64,000 bases of DNA from assembly GCF_014773225.1 (NCBI RefSeq), contig NZ_JACXAJ010000001.1:186001-250000 (forward strand), in the 5' to 3' direction. The DNA comes from Pontibacter aquaedesilientis. GTDB lineage: Bacteria; Bacteroidota; Bacteroidia; Cytophagales; Hymenobacteraceae. The notes beneath the pieces are model-generated. The model searched no databases and had not been told where the DNA came from. It worked only from the letters and a program-made list of their open reading frames with translations. The translations under genes and the position numbers were made by a program. Below, in pieces: positions 1 to 8,150 of the stretch (within the stretch, counting starts at the first letter, position 1; each line of letters starts with the position of its first letter).

Positions 1-1038
1 GGCCGTGAGCTGGTAACGCTCCAGGGTTTGCTGGGCGGCTTCCTCCAGGTTGGCGCCGGGGGCCAGGGTAAGCACCATCATCGCGCTGCCGTCCTTGGCG
101 GCCATCTGTACCTGCTGCGGGGAGTTCTGGTAGTCCCAGTTGGTAGGTATGGCATATTGGAATTTCAGTTCCGGATGATAAAACACGCTGTTCTCCACGA
201 AACCCTGCTTCGGGTCTTCACCATAGACCATGCCGTTGATCATTTTCAGGTAATTGTTGCGGTTGATCTGCGCATTGGTCAGGTTCTGCTTTCTTTTTTC
301 TTCTGCTGCTAACTTAGTTACCGTGGTGTAGCGGTCGCCTGGGTCGGGGTGGGTGGAAAGGAAGGAGGGCAACTGAGACTGGCCGTTTTCTTCCTGCTTG
401 CGTTGCAGCGTGATGAAGAAGTCTGCCATCTCTTTGGCATCATAGCCTATTTTGGTGGAGTACTCCACACCCAAACGATCCGACTCGCGCTCGGCGTCAC
501 GGCCATATTTGAGCATGAGCAGGCCAAGGCCTTGCGAAACTTCCTGACCGTATTGCGCAATCGTGGGCGAGAGGATCATGCCGAGCAGCAGGCCGCCCTG
601 CGTCAGGATGGATTTGCTTTGCTGCTGCGCCGAGTGGCGTGCAGTGATGTGGCCGATCTCATGGCCCAACACCCCGGCAAACTGCGCCTCGTTGTTAAAG
701 TGCGCCATGATGCCCCGGGTGAAGTACACATAGCCGCCCGGCACTGCAAAGGCGTTGATCACGGGGGAGTCCACGATCTTGAATTCGTAATTAAGATTGC
801 TGCGGTGTGAGACAGCCGCCATTTTCTGCCCTTTCTCGCTGATAAAGCGCTGCAGGGCGGGGTCTTCGTATAGTCCAAACTGGGCAACTATCTGGGGGTC
901 TGCTTCCTTGCCCAAAGCGATCTCCTGGCTTTCGGACATCAGCATAACGTCCTTCTTGCCGGTTACCGGGTTGGTGGAGCAGGAACTGGCCATCAGAAAG
1001 ACAGACGCCAGTAATCCGGTTATTATTTTCTTTTTCAT
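1..1038 (-). CDS. M48 family zinc metalloprotease, lipoprotein (C-terminus outside window)
   Basis: The reading frame is open from the ATG at 1038 to the window edge (346 codons), so the C-terminus is missing. The N-terminus is a lipoprotein signal with a lipobox ending at Cys20. A canonical HEIGH zinc motif lies at residues 126-130, in the context VLGHEIGHITARHS, and a downstream E-S-D segment (AERESDRLG) would supply the third zinc ligand, as in BepA/Oma1-like M48 proteases. Family members degrade or chaperone misfolded outer-membrane proteins; a periplasm-facing, membrane-anchored quality-control role is inferred. The part beyond the protease domain (PELKFQYAIPTNWDYQ) resembles a secondary domain seen in Bacteroidota homologues. 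It stands alone, with a strong inverted repeat upstream. Confidence 0.9.
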   Translation of the reverse strand, partial: MKKKIITGLLASVFLMASSCSTNPVTGKKDVMLMSESQEIALGKEADPQIVAQFGLYEDPALQRFISEKGQKMAAVSHRSNLNYEFKIVDSPVINAFAVPGGYVYFTRGIMAHFNNEAQFAGVLGHEIGHITARHSAQQQSKSILTQGGLLLGMILSPTIAQYGQEVSQGLGLLMLKYGRDAERESDRLGVEYSTKIGYDAKEMADFFITLQRKQEENGQSQLPSFLSTHPDPGDRYTTVTKLAAEEKRKQNLTNAQINRNNYLKMINGMVYGEDPKQGFVENSVFYHPELKFQYAIPTNWDYQNSPQQVQMAAKDGSAMMVLTLAPGANLEEAAQQTLERYQLTA

Positions 1039-1071
1039 TGTTTTAGTGTTTAGGGCCCTGCATCTAAACCA

Positions 1072-1115
1072 GTTGCAGGGATACATCTTAGGAAAACTAT
1101 ATGTATCCCTGCAAC
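1072..1115. terminator. 15-bp perfect inverted repeat between two minus-strand genes
   Basis: The arms at 1072-1086 and 1101-1115 are perfectly complementary over 15 bp around a 14-nt loop. The repeat lies 3' of the dioxygenase-like gene and 34 nt upstream of the M48 start. It has no U-tract on either strand, so it could be a factor-assisted terminator or an operator or structured leader for the protease gene. Confidence 0.5.
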
Positions 1116-1177
1116 GATGATGCAATTTATTAAGTTGCGATTGCCCTTAGGTCCTTGTTCTCAGGCCGGATATGGTA

Positions 1178-1816
1178 TCAGTCATAACCGGGTATGTTGC
1201 GACCCAGGATGATGTCTCTTTCAGCCATGAGCAAGTCGCCTTGTTTTTGCAAGGAAACAAGGCCGCTGCCGCCCCGGTTAGCCCTGGAAGCCCTGATCTT
1301 CTGACTCAGTAAAGGATCATCGTCAAACAGAAAATCGTCGAGGTAGTAGGCATTTTTATCCGGTTCCTTTACCGTGATGTGGATATGGGCTGGCTCGGTT
1401 CTGGAAGGATAGGTGTGGGGCCGCAAGGTATAGAAGGTATAGCGACCGTCTGGGCCCGTCCTGATCCAGCCACGCAAGTAGCCATGCCGCCTGGCCCAGC
1501 CTGTTTCGTTTCCCCGTTTGGGGTATAGGCCGGTTTCGTCGGTGTGGTATATGTATAGGATGACGCCCCTGGCCGGTGTTACGCCATCTTGCTGGTAAAC
1601 GGTTCCGGTGATTTTCAGCTTATCAGTTCCTGGTTTCCCGAAGGCAGGCAGGGTATCGACGGGCGACAGTGTTTTTTCTCCGTATTCATGTATTGCCTCA
1701 CAGCCCTCGCAGGGACCGCCCACATGTTGCAAGACATCCAGCTTCGTCCGGTTGTCCTGTGCCTGGCAACCTGTGGTGAGTAGGAGTACCGTAAACAAGG
1801 TGCGTAACTTTTTCAT
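1178..1816 (-). CDS. intradiol ring-cleavage dioxygenase-like lipoprotein
   Basis: This 212-aa protein has a lipobox (TTGC, Cys17) and a single intradiol-dioxygenase-like beta-sandwich. Visible hallmarks are VILYIYHTDETGLYP (first Tyr ligand region), RTGPDGRYTFYTLRP, HTYPSRTEPAHIH (second Tyr and the His-x-His pair). The four non-haem Fe(III) ligands Y, Y, H, H of the protocatechuate 3,4-dioxygenase family therefore all appear present. Classical members are cytoplasmic and open catechol rings. Exported single-subunit versions are common in Bacteroidota and their substrates are mostly unknown. No aromatic-degradation genes flank it, so a catabolic role is not supported by context. The start is the ATG that opens the signal peptide. 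Confidence 0.85.
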   Translation of the reverse strand: MKKLRTLFTVLLLTTGCQAQDNRTKLDVLQHVGGPCEGCEAIHEYGEKTLSPVDTLPAFGKPGTDKLKITGTVYQQDGVTPARGVILYIYHTDETGLYPKRGNETGWARRHGYLRGWIRTGPDGRYTFYTLRPHTYPSRTEPAHIHITVKEPDKNAYYLDDFLFDDDPLLSQKIRASRANRGGSGLVSLQKQGDLLMAERDIILGRNIPGYD

Positions 1817-1915
1817 GCCGATAGCTGCTTGGAGTAACTTTCAAAAAGAAGCGTTCTTTAATCTTTTACTTATCCTACGAGCATTAGGGTATCGGATTGA
1901 AGGAAAATGTAAGAA

Positions 1916-1953
1916 GTACTTTGAAAGTACCTGCCCGATCTTCGTATACTTTG
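1916..1953 (+). promoter_or_regulatory. possible promoter with dyad operator upstream of the DUF4268 gene
   Basis: A perfect dyad (GTACTTT-G-AAAGTAC, 1916-1930) contains TTTG, and 21 nt further is TATACTTTG (1945-1953). This resembles the Bacteroidota -33/-7 pair but has three instead of two bases between TA and TTTG. The dyad over the -33 element would suit a repressor. Only the sequence pattern supports it. Confidence 0.3.
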
Positions 1954-1985
1954 CTAATCATTCAGGCAATTGCCAATTTTGCTAT

Positions 1986-2447
1986 ATGTATACAAGAGAA
2001 CAGGCATCCAAGCTCCGCCAGGCTTTCTGGACTGCATTCGGGCAGTACATGGCCCCGGTCACCTCCGCCGAGGGAATGCCCACCAACTGGATCAACTACA
2101 AAACAGGTTTGAAGGATGTGTTCTTCAAGATGAACGCCGATAAGAAGAAAGCCTCCATTGCGATCGAGATGGCCCAACGCGACCCGGAGATTCAGCAGAT
2201 GTTCTTTGAGCAGTTCACAGCCCTCAGGGAGTTGCTGCACGGTAGCGTGGGAGAGGAGTGGGAATGGGATTTACATACCTATGACGAAAACGGCAAAATG
2301 ATCAGCCGCATCTATACCGAGATAAACGGTGTGAGTGTGTTCAACCAAAATGACTGGCCGGCTCTCATCTCTTTTTTCAAACCACGCATCATCGCGCTCG
2401 ATGCGTTCTGGAACGACGCCAGGTATAGCTTCGACGAATTGCGCTAG
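1986..2447 (+). CDS. DUF4268 domain-containing protein
   Basis: A compact 153-aa cytoplasmic protein starting MYTREQASKLRQAFWTAFG and ending ARYSFDELR. The W-TAFGQYM opening, the ETAINYKTG-like strand, the acidic EEWEW segment and the FKPRIIALDAFW tail match my recollection of DUF4268, a small alpha/beta domain sometimes found at the C-terminus of nuclease-like proteins. A longer open frame extends upstream to 1608, but it runs antisense through the dioxygenase gene, so the ATG at 1986 is preferred. Biochemical function is unknown. Confidence 0.8.
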   Translation: MYTREQASKLRQAFWTAFGQYMAPVTSAEGMPTNWINYKTGLKDVFFKMNADKKKASIAIEMAQRDPEIQQMFFEQFTALRELLHGSVGEEWEWDLHTYDENGKMISRIYTEINGVSVFNQNDWPALISFFKPRIIALDAFWNDARYSFDELR

Positions 2448-2453
2448 GTTGGC

Positions 2454-2687
2454 TTACCGCCTGTTTCGTGCCTGTTGTTTAAGCGGTTCGAGAAGGTACT
2501 CCAGCCCATTGGCTTTGATTTCGAAAAGGGTGGCCAGCAGCATCCCCAACCTGCCCGGCGGAAAGCCCTCACGCGCAAACCACTCCAGGTAGGACACGGG
2601 CAGGTAGCACAGCACCGTGTCCTTGTACTTGCCAAACGGCATCTTCATTTTTACCAGGTCTGGGAGTATGTTTGCGTCGGGCTGCAT
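2454..2687 (-). CDS. DUF3820 family small protein
   Basis: A 77-aa protein carrying the DUF3820 signature MPFGKYKDTVLCYLP-SYLEWFAREGFPPGRLGMLL. Such domains are found as stand-alone proteins and as appendages of DnaQ-like exonucleases; an accessory role in nucleic-acid metabolism is a family-level guess. It lies tail to tail with the DUF4268 gene (6 bp between stops). No signal peptide or membrane segment is visible. Confidence 0.8.
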   Translation of the reverse strand: MQPDANILPDLVKMKMPFGKYKDTVLCYLPVSYLEWFAREGFPPGRLGMLLATLFEIKANGLEYLLEPLKQQARNRR

Positions 2688-2781
2688 AGGCTTTTTTTGT
2701 AATTCGAATTTTTAATTGAAAGGTATAGCCCACTGGCAAGCTAGCTGGCAAATATACCCAATAGCCCAAGGCGCTACATCA

Positions 2782-3642
2782 TCAATCCAGCAATTCCCCG
2801 ACATGCTTCCGGATGTTATGGCAGATCTGATCGATGGGCAGGTCGTTGGGGTCGGTGCCAAAAGGGTTTTCGATCTCCTCAGCAATCAGCTCCAAACTTG
2901 CCAGTGCATAAAGTATGAGCACCACCACAGGTATAATAAAATACCCCATGCTGAATACCCAGCCGAAAGGCAGCGTCATGACATAAAAGAAAACGAATTT
3001 CTTGATGAAGACGCTATAAGTGAAAGGTATAGGCGTGTTTTTGATACGCTCGCAGGCACCGCAGTGGTCGGTCAGGGCTTTTAGATCTTCGTTGATGATA
3101 AGCATTTGGGCCGTGTCAACTTTGCCCTGGCCGAGCATGGTATTCAGACGACTGTACATTTTGGCTGCCACCTGGTTAGGCAAGTGCTTTCCCTTTTTGA
3201 GGTCCAGCACCGGATCTAACTCTGTGAAGTCCTCGTTCTCGCGCAGCAGGTTCTTGAGTGCGAAGGCGTAGTTAGGGATCATGAGCCGGAAGAACTGCCG
3301 GTCTTTCTCGTCGGCGGTGATGGCCTGCAGCTTAATGGCCAGGTTGCGGGAGCTGTTAGTGATGGCCCCCCAGATCTTGCGCCCTTCCCACCAGCGGTCA
3401 TAAGCCGTGTTGGTGCGGAACACCAGCAGGAGCGAGATCACGAAGCCAAGCACTCCGTGCATGAGGCCCACATTCCGGATATACTGCGATTCAGAAAGGT
3501 TCAGGTAATTCAGTTCCAGATAGGCTACTATACCGGCATAGAGTCCGACGGCCAGCATAAGCGGCAGCAGCCTCCTGAAGGTGTCGGCCTTGGAGAAGCG
3601 GAAGATGAAAACGAACCAGTCTTTTGGGTTGTAGTTGATCAT
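2782..3642 (-). CDS. bestrophin family anion channel
   Basis: A 286-aa integral membrane protein of the bestrophin (former UPF0187) family. Visible features are the N-terminal MINYNPKDWFVFIFRFSKADTFRR-type start, a first helix (LLPLMLAVGLYAGIVAYLEL), the NTAYDRWWEGRK motif after the second helix, and the C-terminal GWVFSMGYFIIPVVVLILYALASLELIAEEIENPFG-type helix with acidic segment that in bestrophins forms the ion-pore and calcium-clasp region. Bacterial members form pentameric channels in the inner membrane. The gene is monocistronic. Its leader contains a terminator-like hairpin plus a T10 tract ending four bases before the ATG (separate entry), suggesting attenuation. Confidence 0.9.
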   Translation of the reverse strand: MINYNPKDWFVFIFRFSKADTFRRLLPLMLAVGLYAGIVAYLELNYLNLSESQYIRNVGLMHGVLGFVISLLLVFRTNTAYDRWWEGRKIWGAITNSSRNLAIKLQAITADEKDRQFFRLMIPNYAFALKNLLRENEDFTELDPVLDLKKGKHLPNQVAAKMYSRLNTMLGQGKVDTAQMLIINEDLKALTDHCGACERIKNTPIPFTYSVFIKKFVFFYVMTLPFGWVFSMGYFIIPVVVLILYALASLELIAEEIENPFGTDPNDLPIDQICHNIRKHVGELLD

Positions 3643-3646
3643 AATG

Positions 3647-3699
3647 AAAAAAAAAACCGCTTAGCCCAACCCTAGGTGAGCGGGCAGGCTAAGCGGGTT
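3647..3699 (-). promoter_or_regulatory. terminator-like hairpin in the bestrophin leader (possible attenuator)
   Basis: On the minus strand the arms GGCTAAGCGG (3657-3666 side) and CCGCTTAGCC (3687-3696 side) form a stem that, in the direction of transcription, is followed by ten T residues (positions 3656-3647) and then C-ATT-ATG. This is the layout of an intrinsic terminator placed immediately before the start codon. A weak promoter candidate lies at 3753-3722 (TTG-N21-TATCTTTA), which would give a leader of about 70 nt made almost entirely of this structure. An AGGCT near the leader start could compete with the 5' arm. Confidence 0.5.
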
Positions 3700-3890
3700 C
3701 TACTCGGCTAAAAGTTGAGCCTAAAGATAAACACAATTTTTTTTTAAACGCAAGTCTGATATTTGTAAAAATTTATATAGTGCTATAAACCTGACTGTTA
3801 TGAGGTGTTTGTGAGCCTTGTGTCAGGTATAGGTGTGCTATAATTTAGTGTATGCCCGCACAATTTAAGACGAATAAATGTTGAGATAAT

Positions 3891-4655
3891 ATGAACTATT
3901 TTGTGAAAGAAGGCGCTGTTGTGCGTGAGATCTGGGGCAAGAGCGACACCATCCTGTTTATTTTTGCGGGGGCCTCGGCTGAGTTCGCGCTCAACAAGGC
4001 GGTCGACTGGCTGTATTTTACCGGCAAGCTGCCCGCCGATCCGCTGGGGCGCCTGTTTTCGACGGTGGAGTATGCCAGGCAAATCGTTTTCTCTAGTCAG
4101 GCAGGTGCTCACAAAGCCATCGACACTATGGCCAAAATACATGCCGGGGTAGAGGCCAAACGGGGCATGGCTATACCTGACTGGGCCTACCGGGATGTCC
4201 TGTTCATGCTGATCGACTATTCTATCCGCTCGTTTGAGTTATTGGAAAGGGAATTGAGCCTTGCTGAAAAGGAAGAGGTGTTCGACGTTTTCAGCCAGGT
4301 AGGTATACGGATGGGCCTCCAGGGATTGCCCTCTAATTTCAAGGACTGGCAAATCATGCGGGATGACTACCTAAAGCAGAACCTGCAGCAAAGCCACTAT
4401 ACCTTCGATCTGTACAAACAATACCGCAAACACCTGGGGCCTGTCAGGTATAAGCTACTGCTGGAAGGGCAGAAGCTGATTGTGCCTACCGTAGTGAGTG
4501 AACTGTTGCAATTCGGGAAGTGGTCCTTTTTAAAACCTGTGCTCCAGGTATACAAACTAAGCAGACGCCTGCGGGCCGATTGGTTAATCAAGGCGCTCAT
4601 CTTACCACCGGCCTATAAAAAAGAGATCAGTGCTCTGGATAGCAGACCGGTTTAG
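3891..4655 (+). CDS. DUF2236 / MpaB-like oxygenase family protein
   Basis: A 254-aa protein with the DUF2236 layout (family of rubber oxygenase Lcp and fungal MpaB): early REIWGKSDTILFIFAGASAEFALNKAVDW, then RLFSTVEYARQIVFSS, a helix with KIHAGVEAKRG where family members place haem-pocket residues, and a DWAYRDVLFMLIDYSIRSFELL segment. Characterised members bind b-type haem and cleave C-C double bonds; many bacterial DUF2236 proteins have unknown substrates. It is transcribed divergently from the bestrophin gene and stands alone before a bidirectional terminator. Confidence 0.75.
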   Translation: MNYFVKEGAVVREIWGKSDTILFIFAGASAEFALNKAVDWLYFTGKLPADPLGRLFSTVEYARQIVFSSQAGAHKAIDTMAKIHAGVEAKRGMAIPDWAYRDVLFMLIDYSIRSFELLERELSLAEKEEVFDVFSQVGIRMGLQGLPSNFKDWQIMRDDYLKQNLQQSHYTFDLYKQYRKHLGPVRYKLLLEGQKLIVPTVVSELLQFGKWSFLKPVLQVYKLSRRLRADWLIKALILPPAYKKEISALDSRPV

Positions 4656-4762
4656 AGGTGTTGTTTCTTTGGTTGTTTATTTATGTTAAATAGTATTAAT
4701 CGAGAGTGCTGCCTTTGACCATACTATATTTCTAATCAAAGTCTACAGTGGCAACCCCAAAC

Positions 4763-4796
4763 AAAAAGCCCCGACCATGATGGCCGAGGCTTTTGC
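4763..4796. terminator. bidirectional intrinsic terminator
   Basis: The stem AAAAGCC...GGCTTTT has an inner CG/CC-GG/CG extension. It sits between the convergent DUF2236 and S41 genes, with A/T tracts on both sides. A TATACCT copy follows directly at 4797-4803. Confidence 0.8.
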
Positions 4797-4812
4797 TATA
4801 CCTGTGGGATGC

Positions 4813-7800
4813 TTATTTCTGTGCCCTTCCCTGGGCTTCGATGTCCTTTAGCAGCTCTCTGACGGCTGCCTCCAGTTGCTGGTCTTTGCCTTTGCTTACC
4901 AGTTCGTACTCGTTCATCACTTTCACGTCCGGCTCGGTTTGCAGGTTCTCGAGGTACTGTCCCTGAATATCCTTCACACCAAGAGGCGGTACGCCCCAGC
5001 GCACGTTGCCGTTCTGCAGCATTTCCCATCCGGCAAAAGTGCAGGTGCCCGGTACCGGCATACCGACCAGCTTGCCCAGTTTCAGGTCGATGTAGCTGAA
5101 GGCGAAGCAGTGGCCGTCGCTGTAGTTGGCTTCGTTGGCTAAGGCAATGCTCGGTTTGGTCCAGCGGAAGGAGGGCTCAAAGCCGGCAGAGCGGGTATCA
5201 GTGGTATAATCCAGGAACTTCTTGCCGCTCAGGAACATGGCCAGGTCCGCTACCAGGTCGCCACCGCCGTTGTTGCGGGTGTCTACCACCATGCCTTTGC
5301 GGTTGGCATACTTGCCCATTACCTCCTCATACACAGTGCGGTAGCTTGGGTCGTTCATGCCGGGTATGTGCACATAGCCTAACTGTCCATTGCTCAGACG
5401 GTCCACTTCATCGGCATTGCGGCGTACCCAGCGCTTGTACAGCAAGGTGTTTTCTTCGCCCTGTGAGATCGGCTTTACAGTGATGTCCCTTCTGTTTTTG
5501 CCGTTGGCGTCGGTTACGGTCAGTAAGGTGTTCTTGCCGGCTTTGCGGTTCAGGAACTGTGCCAGATCCTTGTCAGGTGTAACCGTTTCGCCGTCTATTT
5601 TCTCGATGATCATACCTGCCTTTAGGTCCAGACCGGCCTTGTTCAGCGGACCGCCTACAATCACTTCGTCCAGTTTGATGCCGTTGCCTGCATAGGTCTG
5701 GTCGTAGAAGATACCCAATGAAGCCGTCGCGTCGCCGTTCGGGTCGTTTTTGCTGTAGCTTGAGCCGGAGTGTGACACGTTGAGCTCGCCCAGCAGTTCG
5801 CTCAGCATTTCAGAGAACTCGTAGTCGTTGCTGATGTGCGGCAGATAGGCTTCGTAGTCAGCTTTCAGCTCGTCCCACTTGGCACCGTGGTAGCCAGCCG
5901 TGTAGAAGGTCTGCTTGGTGCGACGCCATACATGCTCAAACATGAAGGCACGCTCCGCGGCTACATCCAGGTTCATCTCGCCGTCAATCTTCACAGTTTC
6001 CTGCTTGCTGGTGCTAGGGTCCAGCTTCACGATTTTGCCATCCGATTCGAGGAAGAGGTTCTTCTGCTCTTTGTCCCATACCATGCGGGCACGGTTGGCG
6101 TTCAGGGTCACCAGCATTTTGGTTTCCTTGGAGCGCAGGCTGGTCGACCACAGGTTGAAGCCTTTCTCAAACTTGGCCAGGTAGTAAAGCGTTTCGCCGT
6201 CCTTCGATACCAGCGCATCCGACAGACTGGAAGAGTGCAGCGTCAGTTTGGCCTTACGGTAAGTCAGGCCCTCCCAGTCAATCTGCAAGTCGTCTTTAGG
6301 GGCTGATTCGTCTTTCTTGCCTTTCTTTTTCTTGTTTTTCTCCTGCTCTTTTTCCTTCTCCTTTTCTTTGGCGGCTTTCTCTTCCTGCTCTTTTAGTAGG
6401 GCGTAATCTTCTTTGCTTAGTCTGTATTTGTCGTAGGCGTCCTGCGTCAGGAACAAAGCGTATACATCGGCCTGGGCACCGCCGCTGTTTGCCTGGTTGC
6501 GCATGCCGTCGCGGGTGCTGTTCCAGATCATCATTTTGCCGCCCACCATCCATTTCGGCGCGAAATCACTGTAACCGCTCTCGGTCAGGTTTACTTTATG
6601 GCCTTTGCCGTCCGATGCAATAATGCCTACCTCACCATTAGCAAAGCCCGGCTCAGAGTATTCAAACAACAGCCACTTGCCATCCGGGCTCCAGGTATAG
6701 TACTGGTCGTTGTCGCGCATGGAGAACAGTTCATTCGTGTTCAGGATCGTGCGTACCTGCTTACTGGCCAGGTTAAGCACTTTCAAGGTCATGCGGTTTT
6801 CGAGAAAAGCGATCTCTTTGCCATCAGGGGAGTACTGCGGATCGTAATTCTCTTTGTCGTTTTCAACCAGGGCCGTTTCCTTCAGTAGGGTAGAGGCGTA
6901 AAAGTACGGCTCCTCCGAGCGCACCATATCGGTCTTGTAGATCTTCCAGCTCTTGCCCCGCTCGCTGGCGTAGAGCAGAGACTTGCCATCCGGTGAAAAA
7001 CTTACACTGCGCTCTTGCTCCGGTGTGTTGGTGATGCGCTTGGTTACAGCGCCTTCCACGGCACTCACAAACACCTCGCCCCGGTAAATAAACGCCACCT
7101 CTTTGCCGTTAGGCGACACCGCCAGATCACGAATGCCGTTGCCCACCGTCAGAACATTCTCGTTGTTGCTCTTGGCGTCAATAGCGATCCGGATGTTTAC
7201 TTTTTGGGGTTTGCCATTGGCTTTCAGGGTATAGAGTCCCCCGTTCTGGCTGAAACTCAGGGTGCCGTCGTTGGCCGCAGTCAGGAAGCGAACCGGGTGC
7301 TTCTCGAAGCTGGTTACCTGCTCGGGTTTGGCCGGACCTTGAGCCGCCATTTTGTGCACGTTGAAAGTGCCGCTGGCTTCGCTCAGAAAGTAGATGGTTT
7401 TGTCATTTTCAGCAAAAACCGGGTTGCGGTCTTCGCCTTCGTAGGTCGTGAGTTTGCTGTGTTTGCCGGTTTTGGTGTCGTATACCCAGATGTCGCGGGC
7501 CACGGACGAAACATGGTGTTTGCGCCAGGTATTCTCGCCTCCTTTTTTGTCCTGGTACAGCATTTTGCTGCCATCGCGGCTCAGTTTTACCTCCTCGGCC
7601 GGGGTGGTCAATACCTGCGTCACACGTCCACCAGAAACAGCCACCTGGTATAGCTCCGGCTGCGAAGCCGTCGGGAACTGGCGGTTGCTGGCTGCATCCA
7701 GGCGGTTAGATCCAAAATAAACCGTTCTGTTGTCGGCACTGAATTCGTACGGAAATTCGTTGGCCGAATGGTGCGTCACCCGCTGGGCGGCACCACCTGT

Positions 7801-8091
7801 GGCCGGCATCACGAAGATGTCGAAGTTGCCGTAACGGTCGCTGGCAAAGGCGATTGACTTGCCGTCGTGACTCCAGACCGGCATGAAATCGTGCGCCTCG
7901 TGCAGTGTTAAGGGAATGGCCGTGCCGCCCGTGGCCGGCACCGTATAAAGGTCGCCTTTGTAAGTGAATACGATGGTTTTACCGTCCGGTGAGATGGCCG
8001 GGTAGCGCATCCAGGAAGGTGCGTCCTGCGCAACTATTGGCATGGCCGATCCGGCAGTCAGTAACGCTGAGAGTACTAATTTTTTGATCAT
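4813..8091 (-). CDS. tricorn-like S41 family peptidase (beta-propeller + PDZ + protease)
   Basis: A 1092-aa exported protein with signal peptide (MIKKLVLSALLTAGSAMPIVAQ-like start). Residues of about 25-560 carry repeated SPDGK/SHDGKS blades of TolB/WD40-type beta-propellers. A Lys/Glu-rich linker follows at about 565-600, then the C1 domain with NVSHSG (His774), a PDZ segment (GGPLNKAGLDLKAGMIIEKIDG), and the catalytic C2 domain with VVDTRNNGGGDLVADL and the nucleophile in NYSDGH (Ser991). These match the tricorn protease catalytic order His...Ser. Members degrade peptides; Bacteroidota versions are periplasmic or outer-membrane associated. A 9-bp hairpin begins at the start codon. It is monocistronic. 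Confidence 0.93.
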   Translation of the reverse strand: MIKKLVLSALLTAGSAMPIVAQDAPSWMRYPAISPDGKTIVFTYKGDLYTVPATGGTAIPLTLHEAHDFMPVWSHDGKSIAFASDRYGNFDIFVMPATGGAAQRVTHHSANEFPYEFSADNRTVYFGSNRLDAASNRQFPTASQPELYQVAVSGGRVTQVLTTPAEEVKLSRDGSKMLYQDKKGGENTWRKHHVSSVARDIWVYDTKTGKHSKLTTYEGEDRNPVFAENDKTIYFLSEASGTFNVHKMAAQGPAKPEQVTSFEKHPVRFLTAANDGTLSFSQNGGLYTLKANGKPQKVNIRIAIDAKSNNENVLTVGNGIRDLAVSPNGKEVAFIYRGEVFVSAVEGAVTKRITNTPEQERSVSFSPDGKSLLYASERGKSWKIYKTDMVRSEEPYFYASTLLKETALVENDKENYDPQYSPDGKEIAFLENRMTLKVLNLASKQVRTILNTNELFSMRDNDQYYTWSPDGKWLLFEYSEPGFANGEVGIIASDGKGHKVNLTESGYSDFAPKWMVGGKMMIWNSTRDGMRNQANSGGAQADVYALFLTQDAYDKYRLSKEDYALLKEQEEKAAKEKEKEKEQEKNKKKKGKKDESAPKDDLQIDWEGLTYRKAKLTLHSSSLSDALVSKDGETLYYLAKFEKGFNLWSTSLRSKETKMLVTLNANRARMVWDKEQKNLFLESDGKIVKLDPSTSKQETVKIDGEMNLDVAAERAFMFEHVWRRTKQTFYTAGYHGAKWDELKADYEAYLPHISNDYEFSEMLSELLGELNVSHSGSSYSKNDPNGDATASLGIFYDQTYAGNGIKLDEVIVGGPLNKAGLDLKAGMIIEKIDGETVTPDKDLAQFLNRKAGKNTLLTVTDANGKNRRDITVKPISQGEENTLLYKRWVRRNADEVDRLSNGQLGYVHIPGMNDPSYRTVYEEVMGKYANRKGMVVDTRNNGGGDLVADLAMFLSGKKFLDYTTDTRSAGFEPSFRWTKPSIALANEANYSDGHCFAFSYIDLKLGKLVGMPVPGTCTFAGWEMLQNGNVRWGVPPLGVKDIQGQYLENLQTEPDVKVMNEYELVSKGKDQQLEAAVRELLKDIEAQGRAQK

Positions 8092-8113
8092 AGGGTTCTG
8101 ATTGAGAACCCTA
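8091..8113 (-). promoter_or_regulatory. hairpin abutting the S41 start codon
   Basis: Perfect 9-bp inverted repeat TAGGGTTCT/AGAACCCTA (8091-8099 and 8105-8113) with a 5-nt loop. The inner arm shares its last base with the ATG of the tricorn-like gene. In RNA it would occlude the initiation region; as DNA it is a plausible repressor dyad. Confidence 0.45.
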
Positions 8114-8150
8114 AATTAAGGAAGATATAGGTAAGTTGGTGTGGTATTTT

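Noticed and set aside
1608..1985. N-terminal extension of the DUF4268 gene
   Set aside because: It runs antisense through the dioxygenase-like gene; the family start fits the ATG at 1986.
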